Positions 1 to 7,211 are shown, counted from the first letter of the stretch. The stretch is 7,491 nucleotides of DNA from Clostridia bacterium (GCA_017504335.1 JAFVRI010000175.1:1-7491); one strand, 5' to 3'. Notes: generated by a model from the letters alone, not told the origin. Made by a program: numbers and translations.

Positions 1-1097
1 CGTAAGATGGGGTGGATCTTGCTGTGCGCATAGTTGCAATTCAAGAGATGGGTGGCAAAATGGAACGCCAGACGGTTGTCGGTGTCCATCAGCACGTGAT
101 GCGCCGTAGCGCTGCTCCAGCCAAACTCTCCCACGGGAGAGAGGCACATGGAAACGGTGGGGTTCATATGGACCCGACAACAGAGACCGAAGCCATATCC
201 GAAGCGGCTTCGGCTGACCATTTCATCCAGCTGTATGGGAGACAGACGGTTCTCTCGGAAGAGAGCAACGGTTTCGGGCTTGAGGATCCGATAGCCGTTT
301 TCGGCGGTTCCGCCGCAGGCGATGGGGGTGATGATCTTCATGTACTCATCCACCGAGCCGAAAAGTCCCGCGCCGCCACTGTCAAAATCAGGAGTGAACT
401 CATAATCGTTTTTGCAGGGAACCGGTTCCACGAATGCCGCGCCGTTACGGTAATTGTATAGGGCGGAGAATTTCGCCTTTTGCTCCGCTGTGGGATGAAA
501 TCCCATGTTTTGAATGCCCAAGGGACGGAAGAGGACGGTATCCAGATAGTCCGAGAATTTCATTTCCGTGACGACCTCCGCCACCGCCGCCAATACGTCG
601 TGGCAAAAGCTGTAACAGTAGCTTGTACCGGGGTCGAAATTCAAAGGAGACTTTGCCATGGCGGCAATAATTTCGCGAGTGTTTCCTCCCTTGGCGATCG
701 CCGCTTGAATGGGCTCCTTCTTCGAACCGTAATCCAACCCCGCACTCATGGTAAAGAGCTGTTCCACGGTCATGGCGCTCTTGGCGGGACGGACGGTTCC
801 GTCCGATTCACGGACGGTCATGCCCGAGAATTCGGGCAGGTATTTTTCTACGGGATCGGAAAGAGAAAGCTTGCCCTCTTCCACCAATCGCATGGTAGCG
901 ATGCAGGTGACGACCTTGGTGGCGGAATAGAGCCAGTAGAGATCATCGGAGCATACGGGGCGTTTTCCTTCGGTATCTGCGTATCCGACACCGACGCGGT
1001 AAACGGTCTTTCCGTCCACCGTAACCGACATTTCACAGGCGGGAACTCCGCGCCGAGGCATATCCTTCAAATAACTGTCCAACTTAGAAAAATTCAT
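1..1097 (-). CDS. Beta-lactamase-fold serine hydrolase (class C / penicillin-binding-protein-like), 3' end cut by window
   Basis: I translated this minus-strand frame by hand: 365 codons are visible from the ATG at 1097, and the frame is still open at base 1. By my memory of family length only about ten C-terminal residues are missing. The SxxK motif is Ser58-Ala-Thr-Lys61 in a typical 'YSATK' context. Tyr162-Ser-Phe is the YxN-box equivalent, in the 'YS.CHDVL' style of this subgroup. The third box lies at Gly323-Glu-Phe-Gly-Trp327. Such proteins act as esterases, D-aminopeptidases or peptidases on peptidoglycan-like or small substrates; the true substrate cannot be read here. There is no signal peptide, so it is probably cytoplasmic. 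A GAGGT site lies 6 bases before the ATG, and the gene follows yccF by 12 bases, so it is probably co-transcribed. Odd: residues 328-332 read Ser-Ser-Ala-Thr-Ala, where I expect a small-residue Gly-Ala-Ala-Gly pattern. The family is secure; the activity is not. Confidence 0.88.
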   Translation of the reverse strand, partial: MNFSKLDSYLKDMPRRGVPACEMSVTVDGKTVYRVGVGYADTEGKRPVCSDDLYWLYSATKVVTCIATMRLVEEGKLSLSDPVEKYLPEFSGMTVRESDGTVRPAKSAMTVEQLFTMSAGLDYGSKKEPIQAAIAKGGNTREIIAAMAKSPLNFDPGTSYCYSFCHDVLAAVAEVVTEMKFSDYLDTVLFRPLGIQNMGFHPTAEQKAKFSALYNYRNGAAFVEPVPCKNDYEFTPDFDSGGAGLFGSVDEYMKIITPIACGGTAENGYRILKPETVALFRENRLSPIQLDEMVSRSRFGYGFGLCCRVHMNPTVSMCLSPVGEFGWSSATAHHVLMDTDNRLAFHFATHLLNCNYAHSKIHPIL

Positions 1098-1109
1098 AAC
1101 GGTACCTCA

Positions 1110-1529
1110 TTATTGTGGAGAGTGGGTGGAAATCCTTGCGCCAAAGGGGAAGAAGGTCAAACGCGCCAGCTTGAAGGCTTGCAATCCTCGGAAGAATCCG
1201 ATGACGGTCATGATGCAAAGCACGCCCGTCATGATACAAAGGAAGGAGAACCACCAGCCGACAAAGATTGCCCAGATTACGTTGGCAATGGGGTGCCGTC
1301 CCGAATGGATCTCCACCTTTTTTCCGTAAGGGAACATGGCGACCCAGGCGTGACGGTAGCAGACTCTTCCCGCAGGAAAACCCACAACGGTCAGACAAAG
1401 TGCAACCCCAAGAGAAGCAAAAATCAAGCCAAGCCAAATTCCGCCCACAAAAAACCAAACCACGTTGGAGATTGCGGTTTTGACGCTCCAGGCTTTTTTT
1501 ACCGCTTGGATGGCTGTCTTCTTTTCCAA
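1110..1529 (-). CDS. yccF: YccF-family (DUF307) small membrane protein
   Basis: This is a 139-residue protein built of two tandem copies of the YccF domain, at about residues 22-70 and 83-130. Each copy begins Asn-Val-(Val/Ile)-Trp, continues through a hydrophobic membrane stretch with a 'CLTVVGFP' or 'CIMTVIGFF' core, and ends in an aromatic-Pro-(Tyr/Phe)-Gly motif ('FPYGK', 'FPFGA'). The length is close to that of E. coli YccF. It should sit in the cytoplasmic membrane with several helices; the molecular function of the family is unknown to me. The start is a TTG at 1527-1529. It is the only reasonable start in an open frame that begins just after a TGA at 1545-1547, and it has a GAGGGGA site 6 bases upstream. 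It lies 29 bases after icd and 12 bases before the serine hydrolase, so it is probably part of the operon. Confidence 0.9.
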   Translation of the reverse strand: MEKKTAIQAVKKAWSVKTAISNVVWFFVGGIWLGLIFASLGVALCLTVVGFPAGRVCYRHAWVAMFPYGKKVEIHSGRHPIANVIWAIFVGWWFSFLCIMTGVLCIMTVIGFFRGLQAFKLARLTFFPFGARISTHSPQ

Positions 1530-1544
1530 ATGCGTTCCCCTCTT
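1527..1544 (-). promoter_or_regulatory. Ribosome binding site and TTG start of yccF
   Basis: On the minus strand GAGGGGA (1536-1542) lies 6 bases before TTG (1527-1529). No in-frame ATG or GTG exists between the upstream TGA and the first YccF motif, so the signal fixes the unusual start. A TTG start may lower the translation rate of this small membrane protein relative to its neighbours (inference). Confidence 0.75.
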
Positions 1545-1558
1545 TCAATCAAAAAATC

Positions 1559-2773
1559 TTATGCAAGCTTGGCTTCCAAACGCTCTCTGATTGCCTTGAT
1601 AAATCCAATGGAATTGACGGCGGTGGCGGTGTATCCCTCGCTGACCAGACCCACAAGGTCCTTGGTCATGATGCCGTCGTTCAGGGTGTCAATGCAAGCC
1701 TCCTCCAGCTTGTTTGCGAAATCCACCAGCTCGGAGATCTCATCCAGCTCGCCTCTCTTGCGCAGAGCGCCCGACCATGCGTAAATGGTCGCCATGGGGT
1801 TGGTGGAGGTATCCTCGCCCTTCAGGTAGCGGTAGTAGTGGCGGGTTACGGTACCGTGAGCCGCCTCATACTCGTACTTTCCGTCGGGAGAAACCAGCAC
1901 GGAGGTCATCATTGCCAAAGAACCGAAGGCGGTGGAGACCATATCGGACATCACGTCGCCGTCATAGTTCTTGCAGGCCCAGATGTAGCCGCCCTCGCTG
2001 CGAATGACACGGGCAACCGCATCGTCGATGAGGGTGTAGAAATAGGTAATACCCAGCTCGTCAAACTTTGCCTTGTAGTCACGGTCGAAGATCTCCTGGA
2101 AGGTCAGTTTGAAGGTCTGGTCGTACTTCTTGGAAATGGTATCCTTGGTGGCGAACCAAAGATCCTGCTTGGTATCAATGGCGTACTGGAAGCAGGAGTG
2201 CGCGAAGGATTCGATGGAGGAATCCTTGTTGTACTGACCCTGCAGCACACCGCCGCATTCGAAGTCGTAGATGGTCTGGCGGAACTCTTTGCCGTCAGCG
2301 GCGGTAAAGAGAAGCTCTGCCTTACCGGGGCCTTCTACACGGTGCTCGGTTGCCTTATATACGTCGCCGTATGCGTGACGGGCGATGGTGATGGGCTTCT
2401 TCCAGTTGCGAACCGCGGGCTTGATGGAATCAATGAGAATGGGTGCACGGAATACGGTTCCGTCCAGAATGGCACGGATGGTGCCGTTGGGGCTCTTCCA
2501 CATCTCGGAAAGGTTGTACTCCTCCACTCTCTGCTTGTTGGGAGTGATGGTGGCGCACTTGACGGCAACACCGTACTTGAGGGTGGCGTTTGCGCTGTCT
2601 ACCGTCACCTGATCGCGGGTCTTTTCACGCTCGGGCAGACCCAGATCATAATACTCGGTTTTCAGATCCACAAAGGGCAGAAGAAGCTCATCCTTGATCA
2701 TCTGCCAAAGGATTCTGGTCATTTCGTCTCCGTCCATCTCGACGAGAGGCGTTTTCATTTGGATTTTTTTCAT
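1559..2773 (-). CDS. icd: NADP-dependent isocitrate dehydrogenase, eukaryotic-type (type II homodimer)
   Basis: This 404-residue enzyme oxidises and decarboxylates isocitrate to 2-oxoglutarate with NADP+ and Mg/Mn in the cytoplasm. It matches eukaryotic-type IDH along its whole length, not the E. coli type. Substrate residues are visible: Ser94-Pro-Asn-Gly-Thr-Ile-Arg100, Arg109 in 'TVFR', Arg132 in 'ARHAYGD', Tyr139 and Lys210. Metal ligands are Asp250/251, Asp273 and Asp277 (pattern 'NYDGDVMSD'). The cofactor loop His306-Gly-Thr-Val-Thr-Arg311-His312 keeps the Arg-His pair that marks NADP preference in human IDH1. The ATG at 2773 is chosen over Met6 because GGAGGT sits 8 bases upstream. It is fourth in the array, 71 bases after the hexosaminidase, and shares the operon with an aconitase-family hydratase. 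Together they suggest the citrate-to-2-oxoglutarate branch, likely for glutamate and NADPH supply. No truncation or missing key residue was seen. Confidence 0.97.
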   Translation of the reverse strand: MKKIQMKTPLVEMDGDEMTRILWQMIKDELLLPFVDLKTEYYDLGLPEREKTRDQVTVDSANATLKYGVAVKCATITPNKQRVEEYNLSEMWKSPNGTIRAILDGTVFRAPILIDSIKPAVRNWKKPITIARHAYGDVYKATEHRVEGPGKAELLFTAADGKEFRQTIYDFECGGVLQGQYNKDSSIESFAHSCFQYAIDTKQDLWFATKDTISKKYDQTFKLTFQEIFDRDYKAKFDELGITYFYTLIDDAVARVIRSEGGYIWACKNYDGDVMSDMVSTAFGSLAMMTSVLVSPDGKYEYEAAHGTVTRHYYRYLKGEDTSTNPMATIYAWSGALRKRGELDEISELVDFANKLEEACIDTLNDGIMTKDLVGLVSEGYTATAVNSIGFIKAIRERLEAKLA

Positions 2774-2781
2774 CGTTCAAT

Positions 2782-2787
2782 ACCTCC
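2782..2787 (-). promoter_or_regulatory. Ribosome binding site of icd
   Basis: GGAGGT on the minus strand, 8 bases before the ATG at 2773. It settles the start at Met1 rather than the internal Met6. Confidence 0.85.
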
Positions 2788-2813
2788 GAACATATTTGAA
2801 AAAATTTTTATGG

Positions 2814-2836
2814 ATAAAGTCCTTACAAAACTTTAT
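2814..2836. repeat. AT-rich inverted repeat in the gap before icd
   Basis: A perfect 7-base inverted repeat (ATAAAGT / ACTTTAT) has arms at 2814-2820 and 2830-2836 and a 9-base loop. It lies in the 71-base gap between the hexosaminidase stop and icd. In the minus-strand transcript the hairpin is followed, after several bases, by an A-run and T-run (about 2800-2811). On the plus strand a T-run follows it directly. The stem is weak. It could be an RNA processing or mRNA-stability element, an operator, or chance in AT-rich spacer DNA. I do not call it a terminator. Confidence 0.35.
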
Positions 2837-2844
2837 TTTTTAGA

Positions 2845-4290
2845 TTATCGCGCTTGGATCAACCGTCCAAGGCTTCTGTTGTTGTAGCGCATTCTCCGAT
2901 GGAACTGCTCAATGGGCTCGGTTCGGGTCAAATTCCAGGTACGCTCAGAAAGGGAAGCGAGGCACTCCATGACACGGCAGATATCCATTTCATAGGTACA
3001 ACCCCAAGAGGTGACCTGAGCGCCCAATACGTCGTCCGTGGGGGCAAGGTGAACGGGATTCAGCTTGGCTGCCGAATGCTCCCACCAGTGCTGGAGATTG
3101 TAAATGTCCCAGTCATAGATATCCTTGGCACTCCATCTTCCGTGACTGAAGCTTTCGGTGATGTAAAGGGGCTGCCAGGAGCCGTTGATGATTTTAAATC
3201 CTGCATTCAGCAGATCATCGGGCATGATGTAATGGCACTCCCAAGCGATGACCACGGTCTCCTTGGGGACTCTGTGTGCGCCCTTCTTGGGGAAGCCCTC
3301 CCACACGATGGGAGTTCTTCCACGGTCAAGAACCATCTGTGCCACACGACCCACAAAGTCGCTGTACAGCTCGTATTCGTCCTCGATGCCATGCTCCTTC
3401 ATATAGGCAACGCAATCGGGGCAGGAATTCCAGACCTTGATGTTTGCCTCGTCTCCGCCGATGTGAATGTAGGGGGAATCGGGGAACATTTCGCAGATCT
3501 CATCCATGAGCTTGCCGACGGCATTCATGGTGTGCGTGCCGCCTGCGCACATGACGTTGCGGGCGCTGACGACCGCACCTACGTCGGTGATCATTTCCAC
3601 CGTGGAACCGTTCTCCAAATGATTGGCAAAATCATCGGGATAGCACTCTACCATAGAAGCGGCATGACCGGGGGTCTCCAGCTCGGGAATCAGAATGACC
3701 CCTCTTGCCTTTGCATATTCATTCATATGCGCGATTTCCTCAAAGGTGTAATGCTCTCCCTCGGTGGTGAGCTTCGGGAAGGCACGGGAGGGAAGCGTAT
3801 AGCGCTCGTCGTCAATAAAGTGCAGATGCAGATATTTCACCTTGAACCAAAAGCACACATCGATGTAACGATCGATTGTCCAAGCGGGATGCCACTCACG
3901 GGCAAGGTCAACCATAAGCGCGCGATAGTCTCTGTCGGGGTGATCCTCAATGAGAATGCGGGGCAGGCTGATGGCTCCGTCCTTCAGGTCGATCACCTGC
4001 AGCGCACTGGCGATGGCATAGAGAATGCCTTCGTCGTCCGACGCACTCAGTACAAGACCGTCTCGACTGTCAAAGCGGTAGTGAGCAGCGGGAATGCTTG
4101 CGTCCTTGCAGATGCGAATGCCGCCCTCGCCGAGGGTCAGCTTCTTTCTGTGGATGCTTTCAAAAGCGGAGCAAAAGGTATTGATATATTCACTCCATGC
4201 GGATACATCGCAAGAAACACAAAGGGGAAGGGATTGATCTCCCTCAAAGGTTTCGGTTCTTTTTGGAATCGGAACGAGCCATTTTAACAT
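2845..4290 (-). CDS. Intracellular beta-N-acetylhexosaminidase, glycoside hydrolase family 20
   Basis: This 481-residue enzyme should remove terminal beta-linked GlcNAc or GalNAc from oligosaccharides. An N-terminal GH20b-like alpha/beta domain spans about residues 1-115, and the catalytic barrel about 119-455. Arg131 in 'MVDLAREWHP' corresponds to the substrate-binding Arg of the family. The catalytic pair is Asp280-Glu281 in 'HIGGDE': in GH20 the Asp orients the substrate 2-acetamido group and the Glu is the acid/base. Aromatic residues lining the pocket are seen at Trp330, Trp350 and Trp429. No signal peptide or sorting motif is present, so it acts in the cytoplasm, presumably on imported oligosaccharides. 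The ATG lies 2 bases after the SGNH gene's stop, and its ribosome binding site lies inside that gene, which implies translational coupling. Exact substrate (chitobiose, host glycan pieces, lacto-N-biose types, cell-wall pieces) cannot be told. Confidence 0.94.
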   Translation of the reverse strand: MLKWLVPIPKRTETFEGDQSLPLCVSCDVSAWSEYINTFCSAFESIHRKKLTLGEGGIRICKDASIPAAHYRFDSRDGLVLSASDDEGILYAIASALQVIDLKDGAISLPRILIEDHPDRDYRALMVDLAREWHPAWTIDRYIDVCFWFKVKYLHLHFIDDERYTLPSRAFPKLTTEGEHYTFEEIAHMNEYAKARGVILIPELETPGHAASMVECYPDDFANHLENGSTVEMITDVGAVVSARNVMCAGGTHTMNAVGKLMDEICEMFPDSPYIHIGGDEANIKVWNSCPDCVAYMKEHGIEDEYELYSDFVGRVAQMVLDRGRTPIVWEGFPKKGAHRVPKETVVIAWECHYIMPDDLLNAGFKIINGSWQPLYITESFSHGRWSAKDIYDWDIYNLQHWWEHSAAKLNPVHLAPTDDVLGAQVTSWGCTYEMDICRVMECLASLSERTWNLTRTEPIEQFHRRMRYNNRSLGRLIQAR

Positions 4291-4292
4291 GA

Positions 4293-4943
4293 TCAGATCT
4301 CCTTTTTTAGATATTTTACCAGTTGTTCTGCCATGGCAGCTCCAAAAATTTGCCGTCCTTGCGGATCGTAATGATACGGATCGGTTTTTTTGTCGGAGTG
4401 GGATGCCATCAAGGCGTACGCATCAAAACAGGGCAGTTGCTCTTCTTGGGCAACGGTACGTATCTGCTCATTGTAGCTGCATACCAAACGGTTCGCATCC
4501 GCAAGCATTTCTCTGCGTTCTACCTCGATGGGCGCGGAATATGCGGATGGATCTCCGCCGATTTCGGGGGAGATCGGCGTGGAAAGTCCCAAGATCCATT
4601 TTGCGTTCGGCAGCAGCGTGCGCAAACGGGACAGCACGAGCCGATAATTTTTTCCGTATTCCTCGGGGCTTTGTCCGTGAGGATGCAGACCGTTGTTGAA
4701 ATAGACTGCCTCAAAGTGAAATTCGCTTTGACGGCAAAAAAGCTCAATTTCTTCCACAAGATTGAGGGAATCCACACCCTTGGATGTGGCAAAGGTGGAA
4801 AGGGTCAGGTCTTTGGGGAGCGCTTGATACACGTTGACGCGACTCCCCCAGACAATGGAATCTCCGATCAGCAGACAGCGAGCCTTTTCCGTGTCCGCAT
4901 CCTCGTTCCATCCATAGCTCCATTCAATTTTCTCGTTTGGCAT
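4293..4943 (-). CDS. SGNH/GDSL-family hydrolase, probable carbohydrate esterase
   Basis: This 216-residue single-domain protein has the SGNH landmarks. Block I is Gly27-Asp28-Ser29 in 'LLIGDSIVWG' (nucleophile Ser29). Block III is 'FNNGLH' at 82-87, a variant of GxND seen in a clostridial subgroup. Block V is Asp188-Pro-Tyr-His191, giving the catalytic Asp and His. Family members are esterases, often removing acetyl groups from sugars. The pairing with a GH20 enzyme 2 bases downstream suggests it deacylates the same glycan (inference). There is no signal peptide, so it is cytoplasmic. It starts 9 bases after the hydratase stop, with only a weak purine-rich stretch (AAGAGA) as ribosome binding site, so translation is probably coupled to the upstream gene. 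A lipase-like or nucleoside-ester role cannot be excluded. Confidence 0.88.
   Translation of the reverse strand: MPNEKIEWSYGWNEDADTEKARCLLIGDSIVWGSRVNVYQALPKDLTLSTFATSKGVDSLNLVEEIELFCRQSEFHFEAVYFNNGLHPHGQSPEEYGKNYRLVLSRLRTLLPNAKWILGLSTPISPEIGGDPSAYSAPIEVERREMLADANRLVCSYNEQIRTVAQEEQLPCFDAYALMASHSDKKTDPYHYDPQGRQIFGAAMAEQLVKYLKKEI
4299..4304 (-). promoter_or_regulatory. Ribosome binding site of the GH20 gene, inside the SGNH gene
   Basis: AAGGAG on the minus strand lies 8 bases before the GH20 ATG and doubles as the last Lys-Glu codons of the SGNH protein. The stop (4293-4295) and the next start (4288-4290) are separated by two bases. The layout is typical of translational coupling. Confidence 0.85.
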
Positions 4944-4952
4944 GACGGTCTC

Positions 4953-7196
4953 TTAGCTCTCGCTGTGGTTTTTGTAATAGTTCATCAAGCAGCCGTCCAG
5001 AATGATCTCCTTTTCATCGGGAGTCAGACCCTTGACATAAAGGGTAATCTCCTTCACGTCACCGTCCTTGGTTACGACCTTGGCAGAGAATTCCTCTTTG
5101 CCGTCCATGATCGCCTGACGGATTCCCTCAACGAACACGTAGTCACCGACCTCGTAGGGGAACTCGGCACCCTCGGCAAGGGTGAAAGGAAGGATGCCCC
5201 AGTTGATGCAGTTGGAACGGTAACGCTTGGTGGCGAACTCATAGCAGATGTTGGCAAAGCCGCCCAGCACCTTCTGGCAGGAGGCAGCCTGCTCACGGGC
5301 AGAGCCGTCACCGGGCTTGTTGGCAAATACACAAGAGCCGAACTGGGTGGAAGCCATCAGCTCCTCGACATTGCCGAGCTTGGAGAGAACTGCACGAAGC
5401 TCCTCAGGATTCTCACCGTTTCTTCTTCCTGCCTCGGTAGCCGCTACTTCCTTGGAGCGTCCAACGTATTCGGGAACTCGGCGGGAGAGGGCAAATTCGG
5501 ACAGACGAAGAGGATTGGAGCGGTAGGAAGAGGTCTCACCCGAGGGGATCAGCTCATCGGTGGTGGTAACGGGGTCACGGATCACAGCCGCCAGCTTGAC
5601 AAGCAGGTTGTCCGCAAGCTCGTACTGGGTGGGCCAATCGGTGATGTTGGGACCGAGGATCAGCTCCGCATCGGGATCTGCCTTGCCGAATCCGTAGTAA
5701 ACTCTCTTTTTATAGACCGAAGAATCGAAATGATACTCGTGAGGCGTGTAGTCATAATCCACGTCGGTTGCTGCGGTGATGATACCGCCGTTGCGTGCGG
5801 TTGCCGCAATGCTGCGTGCATCCATCAGAGCGACACCCGAAAGCTGACCCTCACCGGGCTTGGAGCCTTCACGGTTGGGGAAGTTACGAGTGGTGTGACG
5901 GAGAGAGAGTCCGTTGTTGGCGGGAACGTCACCCGCACCGAAGCAAGGTCCGCAGAAAGAGGGCTTGATGACCGCGCCTGCGGAGAGAAGCTCTGCGCTG
6001 ACACCGATCTTGGTCAGCTCCAGGGATACAGGAACACTGGTGGGATAGACCGACAGAGAGAAGTAGCCGTTGCCCGTGCTCTGATCCTTCAGGATGGCGG
6101 AAGCCTCATCAATGCTGTCGAACATACCGCCTGCGCATCCCGCGATGATTCCCTGATCGGCAAGGACTTTACCGTCCTTGACCTTGGAACGAAGATCCAG
6201 GTTGCACTTGCCGAACTTCTTCTTTGCCTCTTCCTCGACCTTGGCGAGGATCTCGTCCGCGTGTTCCACAAACTCGTGGATGGTATAAGCGTTGGAAGGA
6301 TGGAAGGGCAGGGCAATCATGGACTCCATCGCAGAAAGATCGATTTCGATCATGGCGTCGTAATAAGCTACGTTGCCGGGCTTCAGCTCACGGTATTCCT
6401 CGGGACGTCCGTGAGTCTCATAGTGCTTCTTGACTACCTCGTCGGTCTCCCATATGGAGGACAGACAAGTGGTCTCGGTGGTCATAACGTCAATTCCGTT
6501 ACGGAAGTCGATGGGCAGATTCTTGACACCGGGGCCCACAAACTCCAGAACCTTGTTCTTGACGAATCCGTTTCCGAAGGTAGCGCCTACCAGGGCGATG
6601 GCAACGTCGTGAGGACCGATACCCTTCTTGGGTGTACCCGTCAGATAAACGAGAACGACCTCGGGTGCTTTTACGTCGTAGGTGTTCTTGAGCAGCTGCT
6701 TGACCAGCTCGGGGCCCCCCTCGCCCACACCCATGGTACCAAGGGCACCGTAACGGGTATGAGAATCGGAACCGAGGATCATTTTGCCGCATCCTGCCAG
6801 TTCCTCACGGGCATAGGAATGGATGACGCTTTGGTTGGCGGGAACATAGATGCCGCCGTATTTCTTGGCGGCGGACAGACCGAATACGTGGTCGTCCTCG
6901 TTAATGGTTCCACCAACGGCACACAGAGAGTTGTGGCAGTTGGTCATGGCATAGGGAATGGGGAACTCCTTGAGTCCGCTTGCGCGGGCTGTCTGAATGA
7001 TACCTACATAGGTAATATCGTGAGAGACCAGCGCATCAAAGCGGATGCGAAGATCAGAGTCGCTCTCTCCACTGTTGTGTGCGTTTAAAATCGAATAAGC
7101 AATGGTGTTCTTTCTCGCCTCTGCGGGGGAGAGAGAAGCGGCAGGCGAAACCTTGCCGTCTACCAAATAAACACCGTGGTCGGTTAGCTTAACCAT
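4953..7196 (-). CDS. Aconitase-family hydratase (AcnA/YbhJ-like), probable aconitate hydratase
   Basis: This is a 747-residue [4Fe-4S] hydratase with an aconitase catalytic region (about 1-540) and a C-terminal swivel domain (about 560-735). Visible landmarks: Asp144-Ser-His146-Thr; cluster cysteines Cys354 ('IAGCAGG') and Cys415-Gly-Pro-Cys418; the Arg-rich 'NFPNREG' segment ending about 443; and Gly-Asp-Gly-Ser632-Ala-Arg634-Glu in the swivel domain, matching the catalytic Ser642 and Arg644 of mitochondrial aconitase. Odd: where classic aconitases have the Asp-His of 'DHL', this protein reads Cys87-His88-Asn ('TNCHNSL'). The size and the 'DSHTRYGALG' stretch recall E. coli YbhJ, a poorly characterised branch. 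Sharing an operon with icd supports citrate/isocitrate isomerisation; another hydroxy-acid substrate is possible. AAAGGAGT lies 7 bases before the ATG, and the gene is first after the promoter. Confidence 0.93.
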   Translation of the reverse strand: MVKLTDHGVYLVDGKVSPAASLSPAEARKNTIAYSILNAHNSGESDSDLRIRFDALVSHDITYVGIIQTARASGLKEFPIPYAMTNCHNSLCAVGGTINEDDHVFGLSAAKKYGGIYVPANQSVIHSYAREELAGCGKMILGSDSHTRYGALGTMGVGEGGPELVKQLLKNTYDVKAPEVVLVYLTGTPKKGIGPHDVAIALVGATFGNGFVKNKVLEFVGPGVKNLPIDFRNGIDVMTTETTCLSSIWETDEVVKKHYETHGRPEEYRELKPGNVAYYDAMIEIDLSAMESMIALPFHPSNAYTIHEFVEHADEILAKVEEEAKKKFGKCNLDLRSKVKDGKVLADQGIIAGCAGGMFDSIDEASAILKDQSTGNGYFSLSVYPTSVPVSLELTKIGVSAELLSAGAVIKPSFCGPCFGAGDVPANNGLSLRHTTRNFPNREGSKPGEGQLSGVALMDARSIAATARNGGIITAATDVDYDYTPHEYHFDSSVYKKRVYYGFGKADPDAELILGPNITDWPTQYELADNLLVKLAAVIRDPVTTTDELIPSGETSSYRSNPLRLSEFALSRRVPEYVGRSKEVAATEAGRRNGENPEELRAVLSKLGNVEELMASTQFGSCVFANKPGDGSAREQAASCQKVLGGFANICYEFATKRYRSNCINWGILPFTLAEGAEFPYEVGDYVFVEGIRQAIMDGKEEFSAKVVTKDGDVKEITLYVKGLTPDEKEIILDGCLMNYYKNHSES

Positions 7197-7203
7197 AGTT
7201 TTT

Positions 7204-7211
7204 ACTCCTTT
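7204..7211 (-). promoter_or_regulatory. Ribosome binding site of the hydratase gene
   Basis: AAAGGAGT on the minus strand, 7 bases before the ATG at 7196. It supports this start for the first gene of the operon. Confidence 0.87.

Noticed and set aside
12..461. Plus-strand open frame of 149 codons at the left edge
   Set aside because: It is antisense to the serine hydrolase, whose active-site motifs and reading frame continue to base 3.
480..1784. Plus-strand open frame of 434 codons spanning the serine hydrolase, yccF and the end of icd
   Set aside because: It crosses three real minus-strand genes and their gaps, and its translation is low-complexity and unlike any family I know.
2786..2843. 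Separate sigma-A promoter for icd
   Set aside because: TTGTAA-like and TTTATC-like -35 candidates have no good -10 at the right distance; the apparent matches come from AT-rich sequence.
2800..2844. Intrinsic terminator after the GH20 gene
   Set aside because: On the minus strand the hairpin is AT-only apart from one pair, and the T-run does not follow the stem directly. The T-run that does follow directly is on the plus strand, where no gene needs it.
1838..2887. Plus-strand open frame of 349 codons opposite icd
   Set aside because: It is an antisense shadow of a complete isocitrate dehydrogenase.
2854..4287. Plus-strand open frame of 477 codons almost exactly mirroring the GH20 gene
   Set aside because: It is an antisense shadow of a protein with clear GH20 motifs, and its own translation shows no fold signature.
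4323..7088. Plus-strand open frame of 921 codons opposite the hydratase and SGNH genes
   Set aside because: It is antisense to two genes with full family motifs and has no recognisable domain of its own. The codon bias of the real genes, with few codons whose complement is a stop, explains the open frame.
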